64,000 bases of DNA from Planobispora rosea. GTDB taxonomy: Bacteria > Actinomycetota > Actinomycetes > Streptosporangiales > Streptosporangiaceae. The stretch covers positions 1-64,000 of the forward strand of contig NZ_BMQP01000018.1 in NCBI RefSeq assembly GCF_014648175.1, read 5' to 3'. Position numbers and translations under genes: made by a program. Each line of letters starts with the position of its first letter. The stretch's first letter is position 1. The notes beneath the pieces were generated by a model. It saw nothing but the letters and a program-made list of their open reading frames with translations, was not told where the DNA came from and did no database searches. Shown here in pieces: positions 7,877-15,428 of this stretch.

Positions 7877-9072
7877 CGTGCCGCCAGCAGATCCGCGGTG
7901 ACGGGCAGGTCCGGTAGCGCGGTGTTGGTGACCACCGCGAGGTCGTGCCCGTGGCGGGTCTCCTGCCACTGGCCGCCGACCAGTGGAACGAGGGCGATGT
8001 TCGGGGTGGGACCGCTCGTCCAGTCCAGCGGCCCGGCTATGGTCTCGATGCGGGTGCGGGCGATCGCCTGGGCGATGGCGCGGCGGTCGGTGGGATCGGC
8101 GGCCTCGGCCAGGGCGTGGCGGGCGACCTCGACGAGGGCGTGGGCCAGGCCGAGGGGCTGCAGCCAGGGGTTGCCGGTGTCGCGCTGGTAGGCCTCGGCC
8201 AGGTCGGCGGCGGTGGCGCCGTCCAGGCTGGAGCGGTAGGGGTGGTTCGGCGTCCAGTAGACCAGGGTGGCCACTCGCGCCTGCGCCAGTCCTTCGTCTG
8301 CGGCGCAGGAGCCGGCGACTCCGGCGTGGGGGTAGGCCAGCCACCGCGAGCAGGTGATCAGCCGCGGATGCAGCCCGGACCGGCGGGCCTGGCCGTGGAA
8401 CAGCGCCAAGTCGGCGGCGGTGGCCGCGCTGGTGACGACCTCGGCGCCGTGACGGCGCAGATGGTCGATGTGAGCGTGGAGGTCGGCGGCGGGTTCCCGG
8501 TAGCCGCCGGGATCGATCAGGGTGTGGCCGCGTCTTTCGGCCACGGGCGCGAACCCGTCGCGGTCGTGGCGCAGCAGCCGGCCCTGTAGGTCGTCGTTCC
8601 ACAGGCAGCCGACCGTCCGCGCGGGACCCAGGCGTTCCCACATGTCGGCGAACACGGCGGCGATGTCGTCCAGGCCCCAGGCGAAGTGGTAGGTCCATTC
8701 GAAGCGTTTGCGCTGCCTGGCACCCGGCCGGTGGACGTAGGCCTGCCAGGGGAACGTGGTCGACACGCACGGCACCTGGAGTTCCTCGCAGGTGTCGACC
8801 ACCGCGGGCAGTACCTGGGTGCCGGCCATGGTGAGCACGATGTGCGCCCCCTCCTCGGCCGCGAGTTCGCGTACGGCCTGGCGGGCATGGGTCGGGTCCG
8901 ACTGGCTGTCGCGGACCGCGATGCGCAGCGGGAGGCGTCGGTTTCCGTTGCGCACGTGGGCCAGCTGCGGCGTCAGCCGCCGCAGGACGAACGCCAGCGG
9001 ATCGCCGAGCCGGGACAGCCGCCCGGTCTGCGCGATCACGACGCCTACGCGCAGCTGCGGATCGGGTTCCAT
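7873..9072 (-). CDS. Periplasmic-binding-type (branched-chain amino acid class) receptor without signal peptide
   Basis: About 399 residues of the Peripla_BP_6 fold, which binds small ligands such as amino acids. Visible features are LRVGVVIAQTGRLSRLGDPL near the N terminus, RIAVRDSQSDPTHARQAVREL, then IVLTMAGTQVLPAVVD, VPCVSTTFPWQAY and VATLVYWTPNHPYRSSLDG. GAGGTGA 5 bases before ATG 9072 favours that start over the overlapping GTG 9081 and ATG 9078. The protein lacks a lipobox and signal peptide, and no permease or ATPase is nearby. It is therefore unlikely to serve a normal ABC importer, and a cytoplasmic sensor role is inferred. A perfect hairpin lies just upstream. Confidence 0.75.
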   Translation of the reverse strand: MEPDPQLRVGVVIAQTGRLSRLGDPLAFVLRRLTPQLAHVRNGNRRLPLRIAVRDSQSDPTHARQAVRELAAEEGAHIVLTMAGTQVLPAVVDTCEELQVPCVSTTFPWQAYVHRPGARQRKRFEWTYHFAWGLDDIAAVFADMWERLGPARTVGCLWNDDLQGRLLRHDRDGFAPVAERRGHTLIDPGGYREPAADLHAHIDHLRRHGAEVVTSAATAADLALFHGQARRSGLHPRLITCSRWLAYPHAGVAGSCAADEGLAQARVATLVYWTPNHPYRSSLDGATAADLAEAYQRDTGNPWLQPLGLAHALVEVARHALAEAADPTDRRAIAQAIARTRIETIAGPLDWTSGPTPNIALVPLVGGQWQETRHGHDLAVVTNTALPDLPVTADLLAAR

Positions 9073-9110
9073 CGTCATCACCTCGGTGTACGGCCGTCGC
9101 GGGAGGAGTG

Positions 9111-9136
9111 CGGGGGCCTGGGCGGGCAGGCCCCCG
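9111..9136. terminator. Perfect 10-bp GC hairpin
   Basis: CGGGGGCCTG (9111-9120) pairs with CAGGCCCCCG (9127-9136) around a 6-base loop. It follows the stop of the secreted-protein gene and probably ends its transcript, separating it from the receptor gene. Confidence 0.65.
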
Positions 9137-9152
9137 GGCGTGTGCTCGGCGG

Positions 9153-9533
9153 TTACTCGTGCACGGTGATGCAGGTGGTGCGGCTCATGATGGAGATCGT
9201 CTCGTTGCCGCAGTTGTTGCTGTGACCCGAGGCGTTGCGGGCGAAGAGCAGGTTGGACAGCACGCCGCCGCTGGGACCGGTGATGTCACCGCCCCCGCCG
9301 GGGTGGTGACGGTCCTCGGTAATGCAGGTGCGCTCCTTGAGCAGCGCGAGCTTGCCGGTACCGCAGAGGTTGGCGTGACCGGAGGAGTTTCTTCCGGAGA
9401 TGTTGGACAGCAGTCCGCCCGGACCGGCGTCGCGGTCGCCCGTCCCGGCGCTGGCGGAGGTGATGCCCGCGGGCGCGGCCGTGATCGCCGCCATGGCCGC
9501 CGTGATCACAGCGATCCTTCGTATCGTCTGCAT
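9153..9533 (-). CDS. Small secreted protein with two Cys-pair repeats
   Basis: A 126-residue protein with a clear signal peptide (MQTIRRIAVITAAMAAITAA, cleavage probably after ASA). The mature part contains two related units of about 35 residues: GGLLSNISGRNSSGHANLCG...KERTCIT and GGVLSNLLFARNASGHSNNCG...SRTTCIT. Each unit has two cysteines, so one disulfide per repeat is likely. AGGCAGGAA precedes the ATG. The size and Cys spacing recall chaplins, but the hallmark chaplin residues are absent. I do not recognise a named family. It is secreted and probably a surface or extracellular protein. Confidence 0.7.
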   Translation of the reverse strand: MQTIRRIAVITAAMAAITAAPAGITSASAGTGDRDAGPGGLLSNISGRNSSGHANLCGTGKLALLKERTCITEDRHHPGGGGDITGPSGGVLSNLLFARNASGHSNNCGNETISIMSRTTCITVHE

Positions 9534-9993
9534 TGTTCCTGCCTCGGTTGGGGGAAGGTGGGCAAGCCGGTCGCATCGCGCGGCCAGCCGATGCAGATAG
9601 TAATGGATCTGTCACTCACCGTCATCGGAATGGTAAAGGTTGTGGATCTCCGATCGGACGCAGCGGCGGGGAGGCGGACCGAGTAAGCGTCAAAGACGCA
9701 GTCCGCAGGTCAGCGGGGACAGACAAGATGAGCACCGAGCGCAACGGCCCTACTGCTCCACTTCAGGAAACGGCCCTTCCGTGAACTGAACTGGCGTTGC
9801 ACGAAGCCGAGTCCCATGCCGACCACAGCCTCCGAACAGACGGATCGCCCGGAAGTCACTTCACGAAAGGTTGGTCAATCGCTATCCGCGTTCCGGTTCC
9901 ATGCACGGGTGCGACAGGCGTTCCACGCGAAAGGTTCGCGCCCGCGGAGGGGAGATCCACGGTCGGACACGGTGCACCCGTTACCGTTGCCGA
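9534..9993. other. Intergenic region, 460 bp, no supported gene
   Basis: This region carries the promoter of the minus-strand secreted-protein gene and the upstream region of the 2H gene. A tiny frame of 18 codons at 9728-9784 follows a GGGGA, but nothing else supports it. Confidence 0.5.
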
Positions 9994-10515
9994 ATGCACA
10001 CCATCGAGCTGACCTGCGACGACGTGCTCGACTCGGCGGTGCGCGCGGCTTGGGACCGGCTGGCGGCCGAGGGACTGCCCAGCCAGGCGCGGCACCCGCA
10101 CCCGACCAACCGTCCCCACCTGACGCTGGCGGTCTGCGAACGGCTGCCGCCCGACACGCCGGCCGCGTTCGCCGAGGCCTTCGGTGACCTGCCGGTGCCG
10201 GTCAGGCTGGGGCCGCTGCTGCTGTTCGCCGGCCGGGCGCGGGTGCTGGCCTGGGGTGTGGTGCCGGAGACCCGGCTGCTGGCCGTCCACGCGGGGGTGT
10301 GGCGGGTGCTGGGCGGCTCCTGCGGCGGCAACCCGCTGCACGCGCCGGGACGGTGGTTCCCGCACGTGACGCTGGCCCGCAGCCTGGACACCGCGACCCG
10401 GGCGCAGGCGGTCACGGTGCTCGACGGACTGGCCGAGGCCACCGGGGCGTTCTCCGGCGCGCGCAGCTACGACAGTGCGCTCCGCACGACCGTCCCCCTG
10501 GCGGGGCAGGGCTGA
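9994..10515 (+). CDS. 2H phosphoesterase / 2'-5' RNA ligase (LigT) superfamily protein
   Basis: A 173-residue protein with the two HxTx motifs that define the superfamily: PHLTLAV near residue 44 and FPHVTLAR near residue 123. Together they form the active site for 2',3'-cyclic phosphate or related RNA-end chemistry. The start is ATG 9994 (MHTIELTCDD). There is no Shine-Dalgarno, but TACCGT lies about 7 bases upstream, which suggests a leaderless transcript. It stands alone, far from the RNA-repair genes at 53798-58569 that contain another 2H domain. The substrate cannot be deduced. Confidence 0.8.
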   Translation: MHTIELTCDDVLDSAVRAAWDRLAAEGLPSQARHPHPTNRPHLTLAVCERLPPDTPAAFAEAFGDLPVPVRLGPLLLFAGRARVLAWGVVPETRLLAVHAGVWRVLGGSCGGNPLHAPGRWFPHVTLARSLDTATRAQAVTVLDGLAEATGAFSGARSYDSALRTTVPLAGQG

Positions 10516-10567
10516 CCAGGTCTGTCACCGCCGCCCCTCGTGCGCGGGGCCGATGAGGGCCGGCCCG

Positions 10568-11221
10568 TCAGGCGACGCCGGACCAGGCCGCGGTGACCAC
10601 CTCACGCCACGGCAGGACAGCCGTGCCGGGAACATCCTGCCGCAGCAGTTCCCCCGGAAAGGAGAACGGCGGGGCCTTGGCCGGGTTGCGCGCGGCCTGG
10701 CCGACGATGAGCTCGGTCAACTCGACGCCACCGCCCAGCCTCGGATAGGCGGCGTGCACCCGGTCGGCATAGCCCGCGGGGAGTTCCTCGGCGCCGAACG
10801 CCGCCACGTCCGCCCCCGCGCCGGCATGGGTGAGGGCGATCTCGGGCCGCATCCTGTCGGCGATGCCGAGACTGGTGTGCAGGGCGATCGCCTCCCAGGC
10901 CAGGCGGGTCCGGTCCGCGGCCAGCCCGTGTTCGGTGAGGAACTCCGCGGCCAGGTCCGCGCCGTCCACCTCGAACCGTCCGCCTCGCTCGCCCCGCTCG
11001 GTCAGCCCGACGTCGTGCAACACGCACGCCAGGAACAGGACCTCGTCGTCGTAGTCGTGCTCGGCCCGGAGGCCGTGTCGCTCCCCGATGGCCCTGCCGA
11101 ACAGGTAGCTGCGCACGCTGTGGGTCAGGACGGCCTGCGTGGTGATCCCCTGGACGAACCCGTGCGCCTTGCGGGTCAGCGGGGTGTCGGGAATCGCGAA
11201 GCCGGTGAAGTGATCTGTCAT
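10568..11221 (-). CDS. HD-domain phosphohydrolase, cyanamide-hydratase-like
   Basis: A 217-residue protein with an HD-type metal site: THSVRSYLFGRAI (first His) and LFLACVLHDVGL (HD pair), then ALHTSLGI. This arrangement resembles the cyanamide hydratase-like branch of HD hydrolases. It starts at ATG 11221 and is cytoplasmic. It is divergent from the GlxA-type regulator at 11293 across a 71-bp promoter region, so regulation by that neighbour is a reasonable inference. The substrate is unknown. Confidence 0.75.
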   Translation of the reverse strand: MTDHFTGFAIPDTPLTRKAHGFVQGITTQAVLTHSVRSYLFGRAIGERHGLRAEHDYDDEVLFLACVLHDVGLTERGERGGRFEVDGADLAAEFLTEHGLAADRTRLAWEAIALHTSLGIADRMRPEIALTHAGAGADVAAFGAEELPAGYADRVHAAYPRLGGGVELTELIVGQAARNPAKAPPFSFPGELLRQDVPGTAVLPWREVVTAAWSGVA

Positions 11222-11292
11222 GGCTTTGATCGTGGCCACCGGGAGACCGTGCGGAAAGTGGCTGTAATGCCGTACTGCGCTAGATTCTGGCC

Positions 11293-12249
11293 ATGCATGT
11301 GGTCGGTGTGCTGGCGATGAACGGAGTGGTCGCCTTCGACATGGCGGTGCCCGCCCAGGTCTTCGGCAGTTCCACTGGTGATCGGTACCAGCCGCTGTAT
11401 GAGACGCGGGTGTGCACCGTCGGCGGTGCCGTCCGGACCTCGGAGCCTTTCGGCGCGATGCGGCTGGAGACCGCATGGGGCCTCGATGACCTCGCAGCGG
11501 CCGACACCCTTGTGCTCCCCGGTCACTGGAACTTCCTGGAGGAGCCGCCCGGGGAGGTCCTGGAGGCGGTGCGGGCCGCGGCCGGGCGCGGCGCACGGAT
11601 CGCCTCGATCTGTGCCGGGGCGTTCCTGCTGGCCGCCACCGGGCTGCTCGACGGACGGCGGGCGACCACGCACTGGACCTACGCCGCCGAGCTGGCCCGG
11701 CGCCACCCCGCCGTCGAGGTCGACGCCGCGGTGCTGTTCACCGACAACGGCGACCTGTTCACCTCGGCCGGGGTGGCGGCCGGAATCGACCTGTGCCTGC
11801 ATCTGGTCCGGCGCGACCACGGCTCGGCGGTGGCCGCCGAGACCGCTCGCCGGATGGTGATGTCACCCCAGCGCGACGGAGGCCAGGCGCAGTTCATCCG
11901 GCATACCGACCCCCGCGACCCGGGGACCGCGCTCCAACCTGTCCTCACCTGGATGGAGTCCAACCTGCACCGGCCGCTCAGCCTCGGTGACATCGCCCGT
12001 CACGCTTGCGTCAGCGTGCGGACGCTGACGCGCCGGTTCCGTGCGCAGATCGGGACCACTCCCCTGCAGTGGCTGTTGCACGCTCGCATCCGCCGCGCCC
12101 AGCACCTGCTGGAAAGCACCGATCTGCCGATAGGCCAGATCGCCGAAGCGGTGGGCATGGGCTCTCCCGCGACACTGCGTGCCCACTTCGCCCGCGCCGT
12201 CGGCACCTCCCCGCAGACCTACCGCACCACCTTCCGCGCTCGTCCCTGA
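11293..12249 (+). CDS. GlxA-family transcriptional regulator (DJ-1/PfpI-like domain plus AraC HTH)
   Basis: The protein has 318 residues. Residues 1-190 are a class-I-glutamine-amidotransferase-like domain starting MHVVGVLAMNGVVAFDMAVP with the nucleophile-elbow-like ASICAGAFLLAATGLLDG. Residues 215-315 are an AraC/XylS HTH pair: SLGDIARHACVSVRTLTRRF and PIGQIAEAVGMGSPATLRAH. Such proteins are ligand-responsive activators. It is divergently transcribed from the HD hydrolase, which is its likely target. The ATG at 11293 lacks a strong ribosome binding site. Confidence 0.88.
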   Translation: MHVVGVLAMNGVVAFDMAVPAQVFGSSTGDRYQPLYETRVCTVGGAVRTSEPFGAMRLETAWGLDDLAAADTLVLPGHWNFLEEPPGEVLEAVRAAAGRGARIASICAGAFLLAATGLLDGRRATTHWTYAAELARRHPAVEVDAAVLFTDNGDLFTSAGVAAGIDLCLHLVRRDHGSAVAAETARRMVMSPQRDGGQAQFIRHTDPRDPGTALQPVLTWMESNLHRPLSLGDIARHACVSVRTLTRRFRAQIGTTPLQWLLHARIRRAQHLLESTDLPIGQIAEAVGMGSPATLRAHFARAVGTSPQTYRTTFRARP

Positions 12250-12341
12250 GCTGCCGGGCATGACGGCTACGGAGCGAAACGTTTCCGCCCCGGACACCAC
12301 AGCATCCCGGAGCGGGACCCGGTACCGCCGAAGTTCCCGGA

Positions 12342-12809
12342 TGCTCCTCCCCCGAAGACGCCGCCGACGTCGTGGCCGAGACCTATGCGATCGCCTGGAG
12401 GCGGATGGCCGAACTCCCCGACGGCGAGGCCGGCAAACTGTGGCTGTACGGCGTGGCCCGCCGGGTCCTGGCCAACCACCGCCGGAGCGAGCGGCGCAGG
12501 CTCACCCGGCACACCGAACTCACCGGTGAGATCGAAGAGCTCTACACCGCCCCCTCCCGCCACAGCGGACGGCACGATGTGGACGAGGCCATGGGCATGC
12601 TCTCCGGCAGCGATCGTGAGCTCCTGGCCCTGGCCCTGTGGGAGGGGCTCGATCCCGGCGAGATCGCCACCGTGCTGGACTGCTCCCGCAACGCCGTCCG
12701 CATCCGCCTGCACCGGGCCCGCAGGCGCTTCGCCGAGGCCCTGGAGAAGACCCGCCCATCGGCCGCCGGTTTCGCGTCACGGCCGCTCGTCGAGAAGGAG
12801 TCAGGGTGA
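12342..12809 (+). pseudogene. ECF sigma factor, 5'-truncated
   Basis: The frame encodes SPEDAADVVAETYAIAWRRM (region 2), LWLYGVARRVLANHRRSERR and a region 4 HTH (LDPGEIATVLDCSRNAVRIR). The usual first 25-35 residues of region 2 are missing. No start codon precedes the homologous part, because the first internal GTG (12372) would cut region 2.2. The preceding 80 bases contain an ATG (12260) in a different frame, consistent with a frameshift or deletion. The stop overlaps the GTG of the next gene by four bases, the normal coupling of a sigma/regulator pair. Probably inactive. Confidence 0.6.
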
Positions 12810-13701
12810 ACAGCGACCAGATCTTCAAGGACCGGGCGCGGGTGCTGGACGAGGACCTGGCCGGCCGGGCGTCCACCGCGGGGGCGGACGCGCTGCTGGC
12901 GGAGATCGTCTCACTGGAGCGCGTTCCGGCGCGGCGGCGGTTCCTGCCCTCTCCCGGCCGCGCTCTGCGTGGATCCGCCAGTATCTGGGCACCCGGCCCG
13001 CGACCCCGCAGGACGAGGCGGCCTGGCGGGCGGCGGGCGCGCCCACCCGCTGGCGGTACCCCGAGAACTGGCGAGACCCCGAGGACAGGTGGGAGCAGAC
13101 GTCCCCCATCCCCTCGCCGCAGGAGGCCGCGGCAGGTGAGCGGACCGCCGAACGGCTCCACGGCAAATGGAAGGGCTCGGCGGGTGATCTGCTGGGGGAA
13201 CGGATGACCTGGAAGCAGGTGCGTACGATCCCCGGCGAGCCCGCCGAGCTCCGCGGCTACCTGCAAGAGCGCATCGACCGCATCACCCGGCGGCTGGAAG
13301 CGGCGGACCCTGCCCCCGGGACGGACATCGAGCAGCTGAGGGCGTCCCTCCTCCGGCAAGGCTGCGTGGACGTCATCAGCCGCCTGCCCGCCTCGTCCGG
13401 GGCTCGGGCGTCGGCGTACCGGATCCTGGCGTCGCTGCCCGGCATACGGGCTGAGGGGGAGGTCACAGATCCGCTGGGCCGGCGTGGGCAGGCGCTCGGC
13501 TATCAGGTGGAGGCAGAGCCGGGCCTGTTCAACGAGATCCGCTTCGTGGTCGATCCCGGCACCGGCCTCCCCCTCGCCGAGGTGTGGACGCACGCGGGCA
13601 GGCTCGCGGACGGACGGCAGGTGGAGATCGGCCACTCCACCTCGTTCCAGGCCATCGGCTGGACCGACGAACGCCCGGAAATGCCCGGGCACCGGGACTG
13701 A
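12806..13701 (+). pseudogene. CU044_5270-family membrane protein (sigma partner), internally deleted and frameshifted
   Basis: GTG 12806 starts a normal cytoplasmic segment (RARVLDEDLAGRASTAGADA, LERVPARRRFLPS). Near 12960 the coding frame jumps to the next one. From there the C-terminal extracytoplasmic domain follows: IRQYLGTRPATPQDEAAW, RGYLQERIDRITRRLEAAD, ASAYRILASLPGI, NEIRFVVDPGTGLPLAEV. The transmembrane segment expected between these parts is missing. The family usually sits beside an ECF sigma factor, as here. With the sigma gene truncated too, the pair has decayed together. Confidence 0.65.
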
Positions 13702-13984
13702 ACCGCTCACCCGTCTCGGCGCGAAGGCCAGCGCGGGGACCCCGCGCCGGTGCCTGCCGGTCAGCGGCAGTTCGTGTCGTCGCAGCCGTACACCTTCCCC
13801 GTCACCCCGCCTGCGGGACGGGGAAGAAACATGACACAGGGTGTCGGGTTTCGGGCCGAGCATGGTTTCCCCGGTCGGCGACGGACGCGGACCGGGCCGA
13901 CGAACGGACGAGCATGCCCGCAGGACGAACGGGCGGGCGCGTCCGCCGGCAGATGACCACTCCTACGGATAGGCAAGGACCTCG

Positions 13985-14512
13985 ATGCACGAAACGCCAG
14001 AGGAGCTCGGAGAGCTCCAGGCGCTCCTCGACTCCTCTCTCTCCCGCTCCACCTCACACCTCCGCTCGATCATCAACCGGGAGCGCACCCTGACCGCGGA
14101 GCAGCTCACCCGGGTCCTCACCGGCATGTGCACCCTCGCCCTGTCCACCGTGACGGCGAAGGGCGAGCCGCGGATCAGCGGCGCGGACGGGCACTTCCTG
14201 CACGGGAAGTGGCACTTCGGCACGGCACGCGACGCCGCCAAGGCCCGTCACCTCGCCGCCCGGCCCGCCGTCAGCGCCGCGCACATGCGCGGAGAGGACC
14301 TGGGCGTGTTCACCCACGGCACCGTGGAGATCCTCAACCCCCGGGACGGCGATCCGGCCGCGGACTGGCCCGGCCTGCTGGCGTACTTCAAGGGCTTCTA
14401 CGGCGACGACGCCTTCGACTGGGACAACGACGTGGTCTACTACCGGCTGCACCCGCACTGGATGACCGTCTACGCCCCCGACGGCGCGACGCTCACGGCG
14501 TCCCGGCCCTGA
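13985..14512 (+). CDS. Pyridoxamine 5'-phosphate oxidase-like (FMN split-barrel) protein
   Basis: The 175 residues run MHETPEELGELQALLDSSLS, a helix, then the split-barrel core TGMCTLALSTVTAKGEPRIS and HFLHGKWHFGT, with later VYYRLHPHWMTVYAPD. The fold binds FMN, F420 or heme, and the substrate is not evident. It starts at ATG 13985 and ends in a bidirectional hairpin shared with the convergent monooxygenase-like gene. Confidence 0.75.
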   Translation: MHETPEELGELQALLDSSLSRSTSHLRSIINRERTLTAEQLTRVLTGMCTLALSTVTAKGEPRISGADGHFLHGKWHFGTARDAAKARHLAARPAVSAAHMRGEDLGVFTHGTVEILNPRDGDPAADWPGLLAYFKGFYGDDAFDWDNDVVYYRLHPHWMTVYAPDGATLTASRP

Positions 14513-14529
14513 CCCGCACCGGATGGCGT

Positions 14530-14561
14530 GCCCGCCGGCGGCTCCGCGGCCGCCGGCGGGC
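14530..14561. terminator. Perfect 12-bp hairpin, bidirectional terminator
   Basis: GCCCGCCGGCGG (14530-14541) pairs exactly with CCGCCGGCGGGC (14550-14561) around an 8-base loop. It lies between convergent stops at 14512 and 14583. Confidence 0.75.
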
Positions 14562-14582
14562 CCACGCCCGCCCGGCGGAGGG

Positions 14583-14894
14583 TCAGCGCTGATCGACGAC
14601 CCGGCCGTTCAGCACGGTGCCGTCCCTGGTGAGGGCCATGGTCAGGGGAGCCTCGGGGAAGGTGGCGACGGCCGCCAGCGCGGCGTCCATCTGCTCCGCG
14701 GTCTCCCAGTACCAGGTGTCGTCGTAGGCCCCGTCCTCCAGCCGGATCAGCACGGCACGGGTGAGACCGGGGTGCGTCTCGCGGACGGTCGCGATCAGCG
14801 AGCTGCGGCGGGCGAGGAACTCCTCCAGGTCGGACTCGGCGACGGAGTAGCGGTGTGAGCGGACGGCAGGCATGGTGGTCTCTTTCTCGCTCAC
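14583..14894 (-). CDS. Dimeric alpha/beta-barrel (antibiotic monooxygenase-like) small protein
   Basis: The 103 residues contain SHRYSVAESDLEEFLARRSS, TRAVLIRLEDGAYDDTWYWE and EQMDAALAAVATFPEAPL, the beta-alpha-beta pattern of ABM/stress-responsive barrels. GTG 14894 overlaps the stop of the upstream carboxymuconolactone decarboxylase-like gene (GTGA), implying coupled translation. ATG 14873 with AGAGA upstream is an alternative start. The two genes form an operon, plausibly for an oxidative reaction. No specific substrate is evident. Confidence 0.65.
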   Translation of the reverse strand: MSEKETTMPAVRSHRYSVAESDLEEFLARRSSLIATVRETHPGLTRAVLIRLEDGAYDDTWYWETAEQMDAALAAVATFPEAPLTMALTRDGTVLNGRVVDQR

Positions 14895-15343
14895 CAGGAG
14901 CCGGCGATCTGCCGGATCGGGGCGTTGAGCCGGTTGAAGAGGTTGGTGACGGCGGTCATCAGCAGGATCGAGGCCAGCTGCTTGTCGTCGAAGTGGTCGG
15001 CGGCGTTGTCCCAGACCTCGTCGGGGACGGCGTCGGCGCGGTCGGCCAGCCGGGTGGCCGCCTCGGCCAGCTCCAGCGCGGCGCGCTCCGTTTCGGTGTA
15101 GTACGGGGCCTCCCGCCAGGCGGCCACCAGGCCGATGCGCTCGTCGCTCTCACCGAGCTTGCGCAGGTTCTTCAGGCCGGCGTCGACGCAGAAGCTGCAG
15201 CCGTTGATCTGGCTGACCCGCAGGTGGATCATCTCCATGAGCTCCTGGGGAAGGCCCTGCGACTGGGCGGCCCCGACCAGCTCCATGATCGGCTTCATCG
15301 CCGCGGGGATGATCGTCGCCGGGTTCTTCATCCGGGCTTCCAT
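14891..15343 (-). CDS. Carboxymuconolactone decarboxylase (AhpD-like) family protein
   Basis: The 150 residues include IHLRVSQINGCSFCVDAGLK, the CxxC peroxidatic-type motif of AhpD-like disulfide reductases, and flanking helices YYTETERAALELAEAATRL and FDDKQLASILLMTAVTNLF. AGAGGAGA lies 6 bases before ATG 15343. It is cytoplasmic and likely acts in alkylhydroperoxide stress. It is the first gene of a two-gene operon and divergent from the AfsR-like regulator at 15429 across 85 bp, which may control it. Confidence 0.82.
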   Translation of the reverse strand: MEARMKNPATIIPAAMKPIMELVGAAQSQGLPQELMEMIHLRVSQINGCSFCVDAGLKNLRKLGESDERIGLVAAWREAPYYTETERAALELAEAATRLADRADAVPDEVWDNAADHFDDKQLASILLMTAVTNLFNRLNAPIRQIAGSW

Positions 15344-15428
15344 TCCGTTCTCCTCTGTCGTGGTTGGCGTGAGATCAGACTGGTCGCCCGGGTTGATAGA
15401 TTCGCTATGCGACGACGATGGAGGGACG

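Noticed and set aside
9153..9533. Chaplin identity for the secreted Cys-repeat protein
   Set aside because: Length and Cys spacing are similar, but the characteristic chaplin residues around the cysteines are absent.
9728..9784. An 18-codon frame after GGGGA in the 9534-9993 gap
   Set aside because: Too short, not hydrophobic or conserved-looking, and no operon partner.
13761..13829. A 23-codon minus-strand peptide with two Cys (ending GKVYGCDDTNCR)
   Set aside because: No ribosome binding site and no modifying enzyme or transporter beside it; a chance frame is more likely.
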